This document shows positions 43,675 to 52,489 of a stretch of DNA of 64,000 bases, in pieces; positions within the stretch are counted from its first letter, which is position 1; every line of letters begins with the position of its first letter. The position numbers and the translations under genes are program-made. A model generated the notes under the pieces. The model saw only the letters and a program-made list of their open reading frames with translations, made no database searches and was not told the origin of the DNA. The DNA is from a bacterium (lineage in GTDB: Bacteria > Sysuimicrobiota > Sysuimicrobiia > Sysuimicrobiales > Thermofontiviventaceae): positions 1 to 64,000 of the forward strand of contig JAUQQG010000117.1 in NCBI GenBank assembly GCA_030550015.1. The letters are read 5' to 3'.

Positions 43675-44862
43675 TCATCCTCGGGAGCGCGGGCTGAACA
43701 CGATATTCAGTTTCCCGTCCTCCAACCGCGCGTCCCTGGCATCCAGGCCTGCCAGGGTAAGAGGCAGGAAGATGTTCCGTTTGAATGTTCCCACGCGCAC
43801 AATGAGCTCGTGTCCTGTCTGAAGGAGTTCGACTTCGCCCTTCTCCACAAAGGGGAGGGAGAGGGTGAGGATATACCTGTTCCCTTGTTTGGTCACCTTC
43901 TGAGGGGTCCCTTTGTAGTATAACCGGGTGGGGTCATCATCGCCGAAGAGGTGCTCGGCCACCTGGCGAAGCATCTTCACCCCAACAACCTCGTGGGGGA
44001 ATAAAGGCACGTGGAGGATGGGAAGGGGGGTGAAGGCCTCCTCAATCATCTGGGCGTACTTCCTTTGGGTTTCGGACCACTGCCCAAAGAGCCCATCCAT
44101 AGTTCCCTCTGGGAGTACTTTGTTCACGATAATGGCATCCGTACCATATCCGAACAGGTTAAAGTATGTGTAGGCCCTCTGAGATTCCTTAATGACCATC
44201 TTCTCTAAATTCAGGACAAGGCGGATAGAGGTCGTGGAGGTATCCGCCAGAATCTCCTTCATCTCCTCCACAGCGTGCAGGAGGTTTTGGGCAGCGACAA
44301 AGACGTCATCTGTCGGCAGGGGAAGGCGAATGAGCGGTTGTACCACCGGACGCACCACTCGAGTCGCGGCACGTCCAATTGGGAAGAGCTTCTCCAGCCA
44401 CCACCGTGCCATATCCGGGAAACCGAGGAGTTGTATGGTTTCTCCCGTAGGGGCGCAGTCGACGACGATGACATCGTAGTTCCCTTCCCGTGCGAGATGG
44501 CTCAACTGGAGAAGACTGCTGATTTCCTCCATGCCCGGGAGGTTGGCCAGCTCTTCGCTCGTGATCTCATCGACGCCCTGCGATGCCAGGAGTGTGGAGA
44601 GGTACGCCTTGAGGACGCCCCAGTACTTCTCCAGCTGGTACAGGGAGTCGACCTCTTGCGCCCACAGGTTCTCGCCCACCTTCACGACCTCGTTGCCAAT
44701 GGGAGATTCCAGGGAATCACCCAGGCTGTGCGCTGTGTCGGTGCTCATGACGAGGGTCCGGTAGCCGAGGTCGGCACACCGGATCGCGGTGGCCGCAGCG
44801 ACGGTGGTCTTCCCTACTCCACCCTTCCCAGTGTAGAGGATGACGCGCTTGACCATCCCCAT
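43675..44862 (-). CDS. ArsA/Get3-family ATPase with C-terminal HSP20-like domain
   Basis: A 395-residue deviant-Walker ATPase. P-loop GKGGVGKTTVAAATA (residues 12-26), Switch I STDTAHSLGDSL, Switch II VDCAPTGETIQLL. A single ATPase domain, unlike the tandem ArsA of arsenic pumps. Residues 310-395 (TKQGNRYILTLSLPF, FLPLTLAGLDARDARLEDGKL) form the ArsA_HSP20 domain. No arsB, arsC or arsR is near, so arsenic efflux is unlikely; targeting or metallochaperone roles are open. Follows a 75-residue gene at 15 bases. Confidence 0.9.
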   Translation of the reverse strand: MGMVKRVILYTGKGGVGKTTVAAATAIRCADLGYRTLVMSTDTAHSLGDSLESPIGNEVVKVGENLWAQEVDSLYQLEKYWGVLKAYLSTLLASQGVDEITSEELANLPGMEEISSLLQLSHLAREGNYDVIVVDCAPTGETIQLLGFPDMARWWLEKLFPIGRAATRVVRPVVQPLIRLPLPTDDVFVAAQNLLHAVEEMKEILADTSTTSIRLVLNLEKMVIKESQRAYTYFNLFGYGTDAIIVNKVLPEGTMDGLFGQWSETQRKYAQMIEEAFTPLPILHVPLFPHEVVGVKMLRQVAEHLFGDDDPTRLYYKGTPQKVTKQGNRYILTLSLPFVEKGEVELLQTGHELIVRVGTFKRNIFLPLTLAGLDARDARLEDGKLNIVFSPRSRG

Positions 44863-44877
44863 GCGTGAGGAGGAACC

Positions 44878-45105
44878 TTACTTGACCACGACGCGTTTTG
44901 GCCTCTTGGGCTCGGGCTTTGGTTGGGTCCGGGCGATGGCCACGTCGATCATCGCCCGCATTGCCTCGAGGAACTCCCGCAGGGCGTTCGTGAGATGGTG
45001 CTGGACCTCCGCGGGAATAGCACCTTCCAGTGCATTCCAGAACCGTTCCTCTAGTTCTGCCGCGACCCTCATGGGCCGCACTCTCCCGCGCCGGGGTTGC
45101 GGCAT
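44878..45105 (-). CDS. Small helical protein upstream of the ArsA-like gene
   Basis: A 75-residue product. Basic ends (PQPRRGRVRPMR; KPEPKRPKRVVVK) flank an amphipathic helical middle (LEERFWNALEGAIPAEVQHH, then ALREFLEAMRAMIDVAIART). ATG 45105 follows GGAGGTGAGGAAG. Co-transcribed with the ArsA-like ATPase. I recognise no family; it resembles a small oligomerising helical protein. Confidence 0.65.
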   Translation of the reverse strand: MPQPRRGRVRPMRVAAELEERFWNALEGAIPAEVQHHLTNALREFLEAMRAMIDVAIARTQPKPEPKRPKRVVVK

Positions 45106-45193
45106 CTTCCTCACCTCCATGGCCAATGGCTTGAGGAGCCGGCCAACTCCATTATAGCAAAGCTTCCCGGCCACGGCCGCTTTTTGGGGGGCG

Positions 45194-46654
45194 TTAGGAT
45201 CTCGTGTAGAGACGCCGGAGGGCGCATGCTGCAGTGAACTCCGCGAGGGCTCCAAACAACCCTTCCGCCTGCGCTTCCTTCTCCTCCGGCGGTAAGGCCA
45301 GGTGCGATCTGACCCGTTCATCCATTTCCTGGAGGGCTTCTCGATCTGCGTACGGGGCGAGGTGCAAGAACAGCTGGTGGTGGGCTTCCCGGCGTTCCAT
45401 GACCTCAAGGCCATCCAAAATCTGCCTGTGCGGGGTTCCTTCCCATATGGGGAGGATCATAGCCTCCCGGAGCAGTCGCTCTACAGAATACTCGGCTAAC
45501 ACGCCAGCACCACCATGGACTTCCATCGTCCATTTGGCTGTCTGGACTGCTACCTCTGCTGTCCAGTATTTCGCCAGGTGTGCGACGAGGCGGAAGAGGT
45601 GGTACCGGCCAGAGTATCTTGGGGTCTCCAGCCAAACTTCGTCGAGGAGCTGCACAGCTTCCCAGGCAAGGGCGAATGCGAGCTGGAGGGTCCTCACACG
45701 CTCCTCAAACTGCTGGTGAAGCAGGGGGTGGTCAAGGATGCGCTTGCCGAAGGCGACACGTCCTTCCGAGAAGGCAAGTGCTTCCTGGATTGCCCGCTGG
45801 GCCAGAGCGACGCTTCCTATACTGTTGGCGACGCGGGAGATGTTAAGGACCTCCAGAATGAGGTAGATCCCCCATTCGGGTTTGCCAAGGAGATAGGCTA
45901 CACTGTCGAGAAGCTCTACCTCCCCGGTAGGAACAGAGCGTGTGCCGATTTTATCCTTCAGGCGGCGGATGAAGTAGTTGAGCCGCCCATCCTCCAGCCT
46001 CCTTGGGAGGAGGAAGAGCGCCAGGCCGCGAACTCCGGGCGGTGCCCCCTCTGGCCTGGCTGCCACCACCGCAACATCCGCTCCCACATTGCTGGCGAAG
46101 TACTTCTCTCCCCTCAGGAGCCAGTAGTCTCCCTGGGGTCGGGCCACTGTCTCCACGCTAGCTCCAAGGTCCGAACCTCCCTTTACCTCTGTCATCCAGG
46201 TTGCACCCTGCCAAGCGTTGCCATCCCTGCGGAGCAGAGGTGGGAGGTACTTTGTCTTCACCGCCTCGCTTCCATACTTCCAAAGGGGGACACCCGTTGA
46301 GAGGGTGACGGTATAAGGACAGTAGACCCCTGGGTCATAAAAAGAGGTGACGTACCCAAAGAGATAAAAAGGGAGGAGGGTCCTTTCCTCAAAGACCCGC
46401 CAGACCGCCCCTGCCTTATAGCCCGTCTGAAGCATCTCCCAGTACTCTGGAGGGTACTGGATCTCATCCACACGATTGCCAAAACGGTCGAACATTCGGA
46501 GCCAAGGAGTACCTAAGCGATCAATAAAAGAGGAAATCGCTTTCCCCCTCTCCTCCCACCATCGTTCGTACTCTTCCAGTTGGGCGCGGAGGGCAAAGTC
46601 TCTGAAGGTTTCCTGGAGGAAGCGCGTGGGTGACCGGACAAAATTCCAGCTCAC
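45194..46654 (-). CDS. Acyl-CoA dehydrogenase (AidB/long-form type)
   Basis: A 486-residue flavoenzyme. The FAD/substrate region TWMTEVKGGSDLGA (near 170), LRGEKYFASNVGAD and the C-terminal MEVHGGAGVLAEYSVERLLREA with IWEGTPHRQ show the acyl-CoA dehydrogenase fold in the AidB-like branch. The usual catalytic Glu was not assigned. GTG 46654 is chosen: AGGAGGG lies 6 bases upstream. Faces the POR operon across 347 bases and may act in the same branched-chain or amino-acid pathway. Confidence 0.88.
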   Translation of the reverse strand: MSWNFVRSPTRFLQETFRDFALRAQLEEYERWWEERGKAISSFIDRLGTPWLRMFDRFGNRVDEIQYPPEYWEMLQTGYKAGAVWRVFEERTLLPFYLFGYVTSFYDPGVYCPYTVTLSTGVPLWKYGSEAVKTKYLPPLLRRDGNAWQGATWMTEVKGGSDLGASVETVARPQGDYWLLRGEKYFASNVGADVAVVAARPEGAPPGVRGLALFLLPRRLEDGRLNYFIRRLKDKIGTRSVPTGEVELLDSVAYLLGKPEWGIYLILEVLNISRVANSIGSVALAQRAIQEALAFSEGRVAFGKRILDHPLLHQQFEERVRTLQLAFALAWEAVQLLDEVWLETPRYSGRYHLFRLVAHLAKYWTAEVAVQTAKWTMEVHGGAGVLAEYSVERLLREAMILPIWEGTPHRQILDGLEVMERREAHHQLFLHLAPYADREALQEMDERVRSHLALPPEEKEAQAEGLFGALAEFTAACALRRLYTRS

Positions 46655-47001
46655 GTTGGACCCTCCTGGTTCCGATTCAGTTTCTAAGGGGAAGTATTCT
46701 CCTTGTCTTGAGGTGGACCTTTCGGAGGACAGGGATGGAGCTCCAACGAAATCTTTTGACAGATGGTGTGTGATGCGGGCTGTCTGGCGAATATGCAATT
46801 CGTGGCTCGCTCGTTCATGCGCTTGCCTGAGAGAGGAATCGGGTACAAGCCCGATAGCGTCCAAGGCTTCCTCTTCGCTAAGATGGAAGTGGCCCTGTGG
46901 AGATCTTTGGACAAGATTCCACCGGAAACGCTGAGCTTTCAGGTGGAGCCGCGGATCACGTCAAAAACCTTCTGTCAAGGGACTGAGAAGGGGGTGGTGG
47001 G
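46655..47001. other. 347-base divergent region between acyl-CoA dehydrogenase and POR genes
   Basis: No gene is supported. A TTGACA occurs on plus at 46756-46761 without a matching -10, and another on minus near 46973-46978. Both divergent promoters should lie here. Confidence 0.4.
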
Positions 47002-47574
47002 GTGATTGAGATCCGAATCCATGGCCGCGGAGGCCAGGGAGCGGTGGTCGCTTCGAAAATCCTCGCTGATGCGGCCTTTCGTGAAGGGCACTCCGTCCAG
47101 ACTTTTCCCCAGTTTGGCGTAGAACGACGCGGTGCGCCGGTTGCTGCTTTCGTCCGCATTGCCGATCCCGACGAGCCCCTCTGGATTCGCTGCCACGTCA
47201 CCACACCCCATATCGTTATCGTCCTCGATGCTACCCTGTTGGAAACTGCCGGGATCCTAGAAGGTTTGCGCGATGGAGGGATCGTCCTGGTGAACTCCCC
47301 GCAGCCTCCAGATGCCCTGGCGATCCCATCCAAGTACCAGGTGGCTACTGTGGATGCTTCGGCGATTGCACTCAAACACAAGCTTGGCACGCGGACCCAA
47401 CCCATTGTGAACACCGCGATCTTAGGTGCGTTCGTGAAGGTGACGCGGTTGGTCCGGTTGGAGTCCGTGCTGGAGGCAATCCGCGAAAACGTCCCCGTAG
47501 ACCCCGAAGGGAACGTCCGTGCTGCGGAGGAGGCATTCGCAACTGTCCTGTCAAGCGCACGCGCAGCGGCATGA
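47002..47574 (+). CDS. 2-oxoacid:ferredoxin oxidoreductase gamma subunit
   Basis: A 190-residue gamma subunit. The glycine motif IHGRGGQGAVVASKILADAA (residues 5-24) and FPQFGVERRGAPVAAFVRI (near 37) are diagnostic. GTG 47002 follows GAAGGGGGTGG. First gene of a gamma, GltD-ferredoxin fusion, alpha, beta operon. Substrate may be pyruvate or a branched-chain or aryl 2-oxoacid. Confidence 0.92.
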   Translation: MIEIRIHGRGGQGAVVASKILADAAFREGHSVQTFPQFGVERRGAPVAAFVRIADPDEPLWIRCHVTTPHIVIVLDATLLETAGILEGLRDGGIVLVNSPQPPDALAIPSKYQVATVDASAIALKHKLGTRTQPIVNTAILGAFVKVTRLVRLESVLEAIRENVPVDPEGNVRAAEEAFATVLSSARAAA

Positions 47575-47587
47575 GGAGGGATCTCCC

Positions 47588-49258
47588 ATGGGCTCCGATT
47601 CGATGCAGGACCTTCCAGATGCTCCCCTCTCCTGGGGAGACACGCGCTGGAACAAGACGGGGAACTGGCGCCACATGCGTCCTGAAGTGCGCGAGCGTGC
47701 TGCGCCTTGTGCCAAGGCCTGCCCGCTCGGAAACCCTATTCCCAAGGTGATGACTGCCGTGTCCCGGGGGGATCTGGAGGAAGCGGCCCGTCTTCTCCTT
47801 GAGCGTAACCCTTTCCCCGCGATTACCGGAAGGGTTTGCCCACACCCTTGTGAAGTGGGGTGCAACCGGAGGCGCTACGACGAACCCCTGGCGATCCGGT
47901 CCATTGAGCGCCTCGTGGGGGATTGGATCCAAGAACACAGGACGGTTTACTTTCCCTCCGAGACAGGCAAGCGCGTGGCGATCGTTGGATCAGGGCCAGC
48001 CGGCCTCGCGGCAGCCAGCTACCTCCGGCGACAGGGACATCGCGTGGTGGTGTACGACCGGAACGACCGTGTGGGAGGAATGCTGGTGGATGCCATCCCC
48101 AGTTATCGTCTTCCCCGGAGCGTTGTAGAACGGGAGGCGCGAGCGCTCGAACAGATGGGGGTAGTTTTCCAGCTTGGTGTGACCATCGGGCGCGATGTCT
48201 CTGTGGAGCAGCTTCTTTCCAGTTATGATGCGGTCCTTGTGGCCACTGGCGCACACGGAGAGCGGAGGATGGGGATCCCAGGCGAAGAGCACTTCCTCGG
48301 AGGTTTGGAGTTCCTCCGCGCGGTGCGGCGGGGAGAGAGGAAACCTCCTGGCCGTCGGGTGGCGGTGGTGGGCGGGGGAAACGTGGCGATCGACGTGGCT
48401 CGTACCCTTGTCCGCTTGGGCGCTTCCCCTGTGATCCTCTACCGCCGGACCCGTAAGGAGATGCCGGCGATTGAGGAGGAGGTGGAGCGTGCTGAGGCCG
48501 ACGGGGTGGAATTCCAGTTCCTCACCCTCCCCACATCTGCCGTCAAGCTGGACGGGTACCTTCGTCTTGTGGTGGTCCGAATGCAGCTCGGAGAGCGCGA
48601 TCGCACCGGGCGGCCGCGGCCAGTTCCTATTCCTGGGTCGGAGTTCGAGCTGGAGTGTGACGCAGCCATCCGGGCAATTGGGGAGGTCGCCGAGACAGAA
48701 TTCCTGCCCAGGGAAGTCCTGGACGACCAGGGATGGGTTGTTGCCGACAAATTTACAGGGGCGACAAAGAGGGCCGGGCTGTTTGTCGCTGGAGATCTTG
48801 TAACAGGGCCGGCAACAGTTGTGGAAGCGATTGCAGCAGGGCTCAGGGCAGGCAGGGCCATTGACCGGTTCGTGCGGGGGGAGGCTCTTCCCGTGCAGGA
48901 GAAGCCTCTGCCCACAGTTCCCCTCAAGGAGATCAACCTTGATTACTTCCCAAGGGCGTCCCGGGTCTCGATTCCGGAGCTTCCCCTCGCGGCGCGTTGC
49001 AAGACCTTCGATGAAGAGATCCTAGGCTTGGACCTCAATTCTGCTAGGGGGGAAGCGGCACGTTGTTTTAGCTGCGGGAGTTGCAACCTTTGCGCCAACT
49101 GCTGGATCTTCTGCCCCGATGCGGCAATCCACCTTGATGGCGATCTTCCCTGGGTGAACCTCGAGTACTGCAAAGGGTGCGGCGTCTGCGCAACGGAGTG
49201 CCCGCGTGGGGTCATCACCATGAAGGAGGAGCTGGCGAGAGAGGGGGCGGTCGCCTGA
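47588..49258 (+). CDS. GltD-like NAD(P)H oxidoreductase fused to a POR delta-type ferredoxin
   Basis: A 556-residue fusion. N-terminal Fe-S domain: CAKACPLG and CPHPCEVGCNR; first Rossmann motif VAIVGSGPAGLAAASYLRRQ near 132 (FAD), second VAVVGGGNVAIDVARTL near 245 (NADPH), AGD LVTGPATVVEA near 400. The last 90 residues are a two-cluster ferredoxin: CFSCGSCNLCANCWIFCP and CKGCGVCATECP. It stands where the delta subunit is expected, so it should couple the POR reaction directly to NAD(P). ATG 47588 follows AGGAGGGATCTCCC. Confidence 0.9.
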   Translation: MGSDSMQDLPDAPLSWGDTRWNKTGNWRHMRPEVRERAAPCAKACPLGNPIPKVMTAVSRGDLEEAARLLLERNPFPAITGRVCPHPCEVGCNRRRYDEPLAIRSIERLVGDWIQEHRTVYFPSETGKRVAIVGSGPAGLAAASYLRRQGHRVVVYDRNDRVGGMLVDAIPSYRLPRSVVEREARALEQMGVVFQLGVTIGRDVSVEQLLSSYDAVLVATGAHGERRMGIPGEEHFLGGLEFLRAVRRGERKPPGRRVAVVGGGNVAIDVARTLVRLGASPVILYRRTRKEMPAIEEEVERAEADGVEFQFLTLPTSAVKLDGYLRLVVVRMQLGERDRTGRPRPVPIPGSEFELECDAAIRAIGEVAETEFLPREVLDDQGWVVADKFTGATKRAGLFVAGDLVTGPATVVEAIAAGLRAGRAIDRFVRGEALPVQEKPLPTVPLKEINLDYFPRASRVSIPELPLAARCKTFDEEILGLDLNSARGEAARCFSCGSCNLCANCWIFCPDAAIHLDGDLPWVNLEYCKGCGVCATECPRGVITMKEELAREGAVA

Positions 49259-50424
49259 TGATTACCGCGAGCGCGACAAAGGTCATCACGGGAAACCACG
49301 CCGTGAGCTACGGCGTTCTCCTCAGCCGGGTTCAGGTCATCTCAGCCTACCCCATCACCCCCCAGACGCAGGTAGTGGAACTCCTCTCCGAGTTCGTGGC
49401 CAGCGGGAAGATGGCTGCGCGATTCATCACCGTGGAGTCCGAGCACTCCGCCATGGCCGCCTGCATTGGCGCCGCGTCCGTGGGAGCCAGGACATTCACA
49501 GCAACTTCCTCCCAGGGCCTTGCCCTCATGCATGAGATGCTTCACTGGGCATCGGGGGCGCGGCTCCCCATTGTGATGGCGAATATCAATCGTGCCCTTG
49601 CCCCTCCTTGGTCCATCTGGACTGATCAGACCGATTCCCTTGCCCAGCGCGATACTGGGTGGATGCAGATCTACGTGGAGACAAGCCAGGAGGCCCTCGA
49701 TTCCATCATCCTCGGGTTCAAGGTCTCTGAGCGTGTCCTTTTACCCACCATGGTCGTTTTGGATGCCTTCCTGCTCTCGCACACCGCCGAGCCTGTCGAG
49801 ATCTACGACCAGGGGAGGGTTGATGAGTTCCTCCCTCCTTTCTCTGCTCCCTATCGCCTGAAGCCTGGTGTGCCTCAAGCACTCGGGGGGCTCGCCGATC
49901 CAGGGGTCTACTTCGAATTCCGGGTGAAGCTCCAAGAGGCCATGGAGAAGGCAAGGGAAGCCATCCTCGAAGAGGGGAAGCGTTTCGCCAAGCTTTTCGG
50001 GCGGTTCTATGGCCTCGTCCAGGAGGAGTTCATGGAAGACGCCGAGATGGTGATCGTGACGGCGGGGGCCATGGCGGGAACTGCCAGGGCCGCTGTCCGG
50101 GAGCTGAGAAACGAGGGCCGGAAGGTAGGGCTCGTGCGGATTCGCGTCTTCCGTCCCTTCCCCTTTGTAGAACTTCGGCAAATCCTGGGAGGGCGAAAGA
50201 AAGTGGCTGTGCTCGACCGCAACCTCTCCCTGGGTCACCACGGGATCTTCTACGAGGAGGTGAAGTCCGCGCTTTACCCCATGGCTGCACGACCCTTAGT
50301 GGTGGGATACGTGCTTGGGCTTGGAGGGCGCGATGTCCGGCCTGAGGATATCCAAGCCATCGTAGACGATCTGGAGATGCGGGAAGAAGCGCCGGAAATC
50401 GTCTGGTGGGGGGTGAAGCGATGA
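49258..50424 (+). CDS. 2-oxoacid:ferredoxin oxidoreductase alpha subunit
   Basis: A 388-residue alpha subunit (ISAYPITPQTQVVELLSEF, TVESEHSAMAACIGAASVGAR, TATSSQGLALMHEML). Starts at ATG overlapping the previous stop (TGATG) and ends with an ATGA overlap into beta. Carries pyrimidine-binding and substrate-loop elements of the thiamin-diphosphate active site. Confidence 0.94.
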   Translation: MITASATKVITGNHAVSYGVLLSRVQVISAYPITPQTQVVELLSEFVASGKMAARFITVESEHSAMAACIGAASVGARTFTATSSQGLALMHEMLHWASGARLPIVMANINRALAPPWSIWTDQTDSLAQRDTGWMQIYVETSQEALDSIILGFKVSERVLLPTMVVLDAFLLSHTAEPVEIYDQGRVDEFLPPFSAPYRLKPGVPQALGGLADPGVYFEFRVKLQEAMEKAREAILEEGKRFAKLFGRFYGLVQEEFMEDAEMVIVTAGAMAGTARAAVRELRNEGRKVGLVRIRVFRPFPFVELRQILGGRKKVAVLDRNLSLGHHGIFYEEVKSALYPMAARPLVVGYVLGLGGRDVRPEDIQAIVDDLEMREEAPEIVWWGVKR

Positions 50425-51365
50425 GGACGGGGACGTTGCTGTGGGCAGGACTGGAGGTCCCACAGGAAGAGTACCTCCACCCCGGCCACCTGGCCTGCCA
50501 GGGGTGCGGGGCAGCGCTCGCCATGCGCCTTGTCCTGAAAGCGGTGGGAGGGGATGTGATGGTGGTGCTCCCGGCCTGCTGCTGGACGATCATCGACGGG
50601 CCTTTTCCCTACCACGCTCTCAGAGTTCCCCTCCTCCATACTGCGTTTGAGACGGCAGCAGCGGCAGCAGCGGGGGTGAAGGCGGGGCTTGAGGTTCTGG
50701 GGGATACAAGGACCCAGGTGATCGCCTGGGCAGGGGATGGAGGTACTTTCGACATCGGTCTCCAGGCTCTTTCAGGAGCTGCAGAGCGGAACGAGGACAT
50801 CCTCTACATCTGCTACGACAACGAAGCCTATATGAACACAGGGATCCAGCGGAGCAGCGCCACCCCCCTCGGCGCCTGGACAACCACAACACCCGAGGCG
50901 CACCCGGAGGATCGCCCCAAGAAAGACTTAATGGCCATCATGGCCGCCCACCGCATCCCCTATGCTGCGACGGCGACGGTCGCCTTTCCCGATGACCTCA
51001 TCCGGAAGGCCCGCAAGGCCAAGGGGATCAGGGGTACGCGTCTATTACATATCCTTGCGCCCTGCCCGCCGGGATGGCGCATGGAGAGCGAGCGGATGAT
51101 CAAGGTCTCCCGCCTCGCCGTGGCCACAGGAGCTTTTCCCCTCTTCGAGGTGGAGGAGGGAACACGGTATACCCTGACTTATCGCCCCGCAGGGCTCCCC
51201 CTGAAGGAGTATCTGAAGCTCCAAGGGAGATTCGCGCATCTCACCGAAGACCAGATCGCCGTTTTGGAGAAGCAGGTAGAGGCGCGCTGGAAGGAGCTCT
51301 TGGAGTTGCATGCCCGAACCCACGGAACAGTCGAAGATATCCCTGTAGTTCCCTTTGGAGGGTGA
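50421..51365 (+). CDS. 2-oxoacid:ferredoxin oxidoreductase beta subunit
   Basis: A 314-residue thiamin-diphosphate-binding subunit: GDGGTFDIGLQALSGAAERN near residue 100 and YDNEAYMNTGIQ near 135. Cys residues in LACQGCG, ACCW and APCPPGW supply the intramolecular [4Fe-4S] cluster that takes electrons from the hydroxyethyl-type intermediate. Confidence 0.95.
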   Translation: MRTGTLLWAGLEVPQEEYLHPGHLACQGCGAALAMRLVLKAVGGDVMVVLPACCWTIIDGPFPYHALRVPLLHTAFETAAAAAAGVKAGLEVLGDTRTQVIAWAGDGGTFDIGLQALSGAAERNEDILYICYDNEAYMNTGIQRSSATPLGAWTTTTPEAHPEDRPKKDLMAIMAAHRIPYAATATVAFPDDLIRKARKAKGIRGTRLLHILAPCPPGWRMESERMIKVSRLAVATGAFPLFEVEEGTRYTLTYRPAGLPLKEYLKLQGRFAHLTEDQIAVLEKQVEARWKELLELHARTHGTVEDIPVVPFGG

Positions 51366-51369
51366 GAGA

Positions 51370-52485
51370 ATGGATATCTCCGTGCCCCGGGAGACGACCC
51401 GGGAGGAGACGAGAGTGCCCCTCTCCCCGGCCGCGGTACGGGCGCTGGTGCAGCGCGGGCACCGTGTATTCGTGGAGCGCCGTGCCGGGGAATTCGCAGG
51501 GTTTACAGACGATGCCTACGCTTCTGCCGGGGCCACTGTGGTCTACAGCGCAGAGGAAGCCTTTCGCCGTGGCGAGCTCGTGGTGAAGGTCCAGGCCCCG
51601 TCTCCTTCGGAGCTTGCCCACCTGGAGAAGGGCCAGATGGTCATGGCATTCTGGCACTTCCCCATCCTGCCGTCCGCTAGCCTCGAGCGAGTTCTTGCAG
51701 GGGAGATTACCGCCATCGCCTACGAGCTGATGCAGTCCTCCAACGGTACCCTCCCGGTGTTGCGGGCGATGAGCCAGATTGGGGGGAGGCTCGCGATCCA
51801 GAGAGCCGCCATTCTCCTCGAGACGATCCAGGGAGGTGCTGGTGTCCTCCTCGGGGGGATCCCAGGGATTCCCCCCGCAGAGGTCGTGATCCTGGGAGGA
51901 GGCACGGTGGCGCAGAATGCCGCCATGGCTGCGCTCGGTCTGGGGGCACATGTCACCATCATCGAGAAGGACCTAGAACGCCTCCAGTTGCTGGAACAAC
52001 GGTTTCCAGCCGGGGTGACCACTATGGTCTCCAATGAGGAGACCATCCGCAAGGCCGTCACGTATGCCAACGTCCTCATTGGGGCGGTGCTCGTCCCAGG
52101 AGAGCGAACGCCCATCCTGGTCACGCGGGAGATGGTTCGGTCGATGCGTCCCAGGTCCGTGATCATAGACCTTTCCATTGACCAAGGAGGATGCGTGGAG
52201 ACGAGCCGGCCCACGACCCTGAGGGATCCCGTGTATGTCGAGGAGGGAATCATCCACTGCTGCGTTCCGAACCTTCCCGCAGCCGTGAGCAGGACGGCCT
52301 CCCGGGCGCTCAGCAACGCCATCCATCCGATCATCGAGGAGCTTGCTGAAAAAGGCTTCTCTCAAGCGGTCCGTACCAATCCTCTCCTGGAGTCTGCGGT
52401 GTGCTCCTACCGTGGGCACCTCACCCATCCCACCGTCTCCCGCTCCCTTGGCCGAACTTGGACTCCCCTCACTTCCCTCCTCTGA
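51370..52485 (+). CDS. Alanine dehydrogenase/transhydrogenase-alpha family protein
   Basis: A 371-residue NAD-dependent dehydrogenase. N-terminal VPRETTREETRVPLSP with the substrate Arg, VVKVQAPSPSE with the substrate Lys, AFWHFPIL with the catalytic His, and the Rossmann motif VVILGGGTVAQNAAMAALGLGA (first part, near 170). All alanine-dehydrogenase key residues seem kept, so it may interconvert an amino acid and a 2-oxoacid for the POR enzyme just upstream. Starts 4 bases after beta stops. Lysine- or saccharopine-type relatives are the alternative. Confidence 0.8.
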   Translation: MDISVPRETTREETRVPLSPAAVRALVQRGHRVFVERRAGEFAGFTDDAYASAGATVVYSAEEAFRRGELVVKVQAPSPSELAHLEKGQMVMAFWHFPILPSASLERVLAGEITAIAYELMQSSNGTLPVLRAMSQIGGRLAIQRAAILLETIQGGAGVLLGGIPGIPPAEVVILGGGTVAQNAAMAALGLGAHVTIIEKDLERLQLLEQRFPAGVTTMVSNEETIRKAVTYANVLIGAVLVPGERTPILVTREMVRSMRPRSVIIDLSIDQGGCVETSRPTTLRDPVYVEEGIIHCCVPNLPAAVSRTASRALSNAIHPIIEELAEKGFSQAVRTNPLLESAVCSYRGHLTHPTVSRSLGRTWTPLTSLL

Positions 52486-52489
52486 GGTG

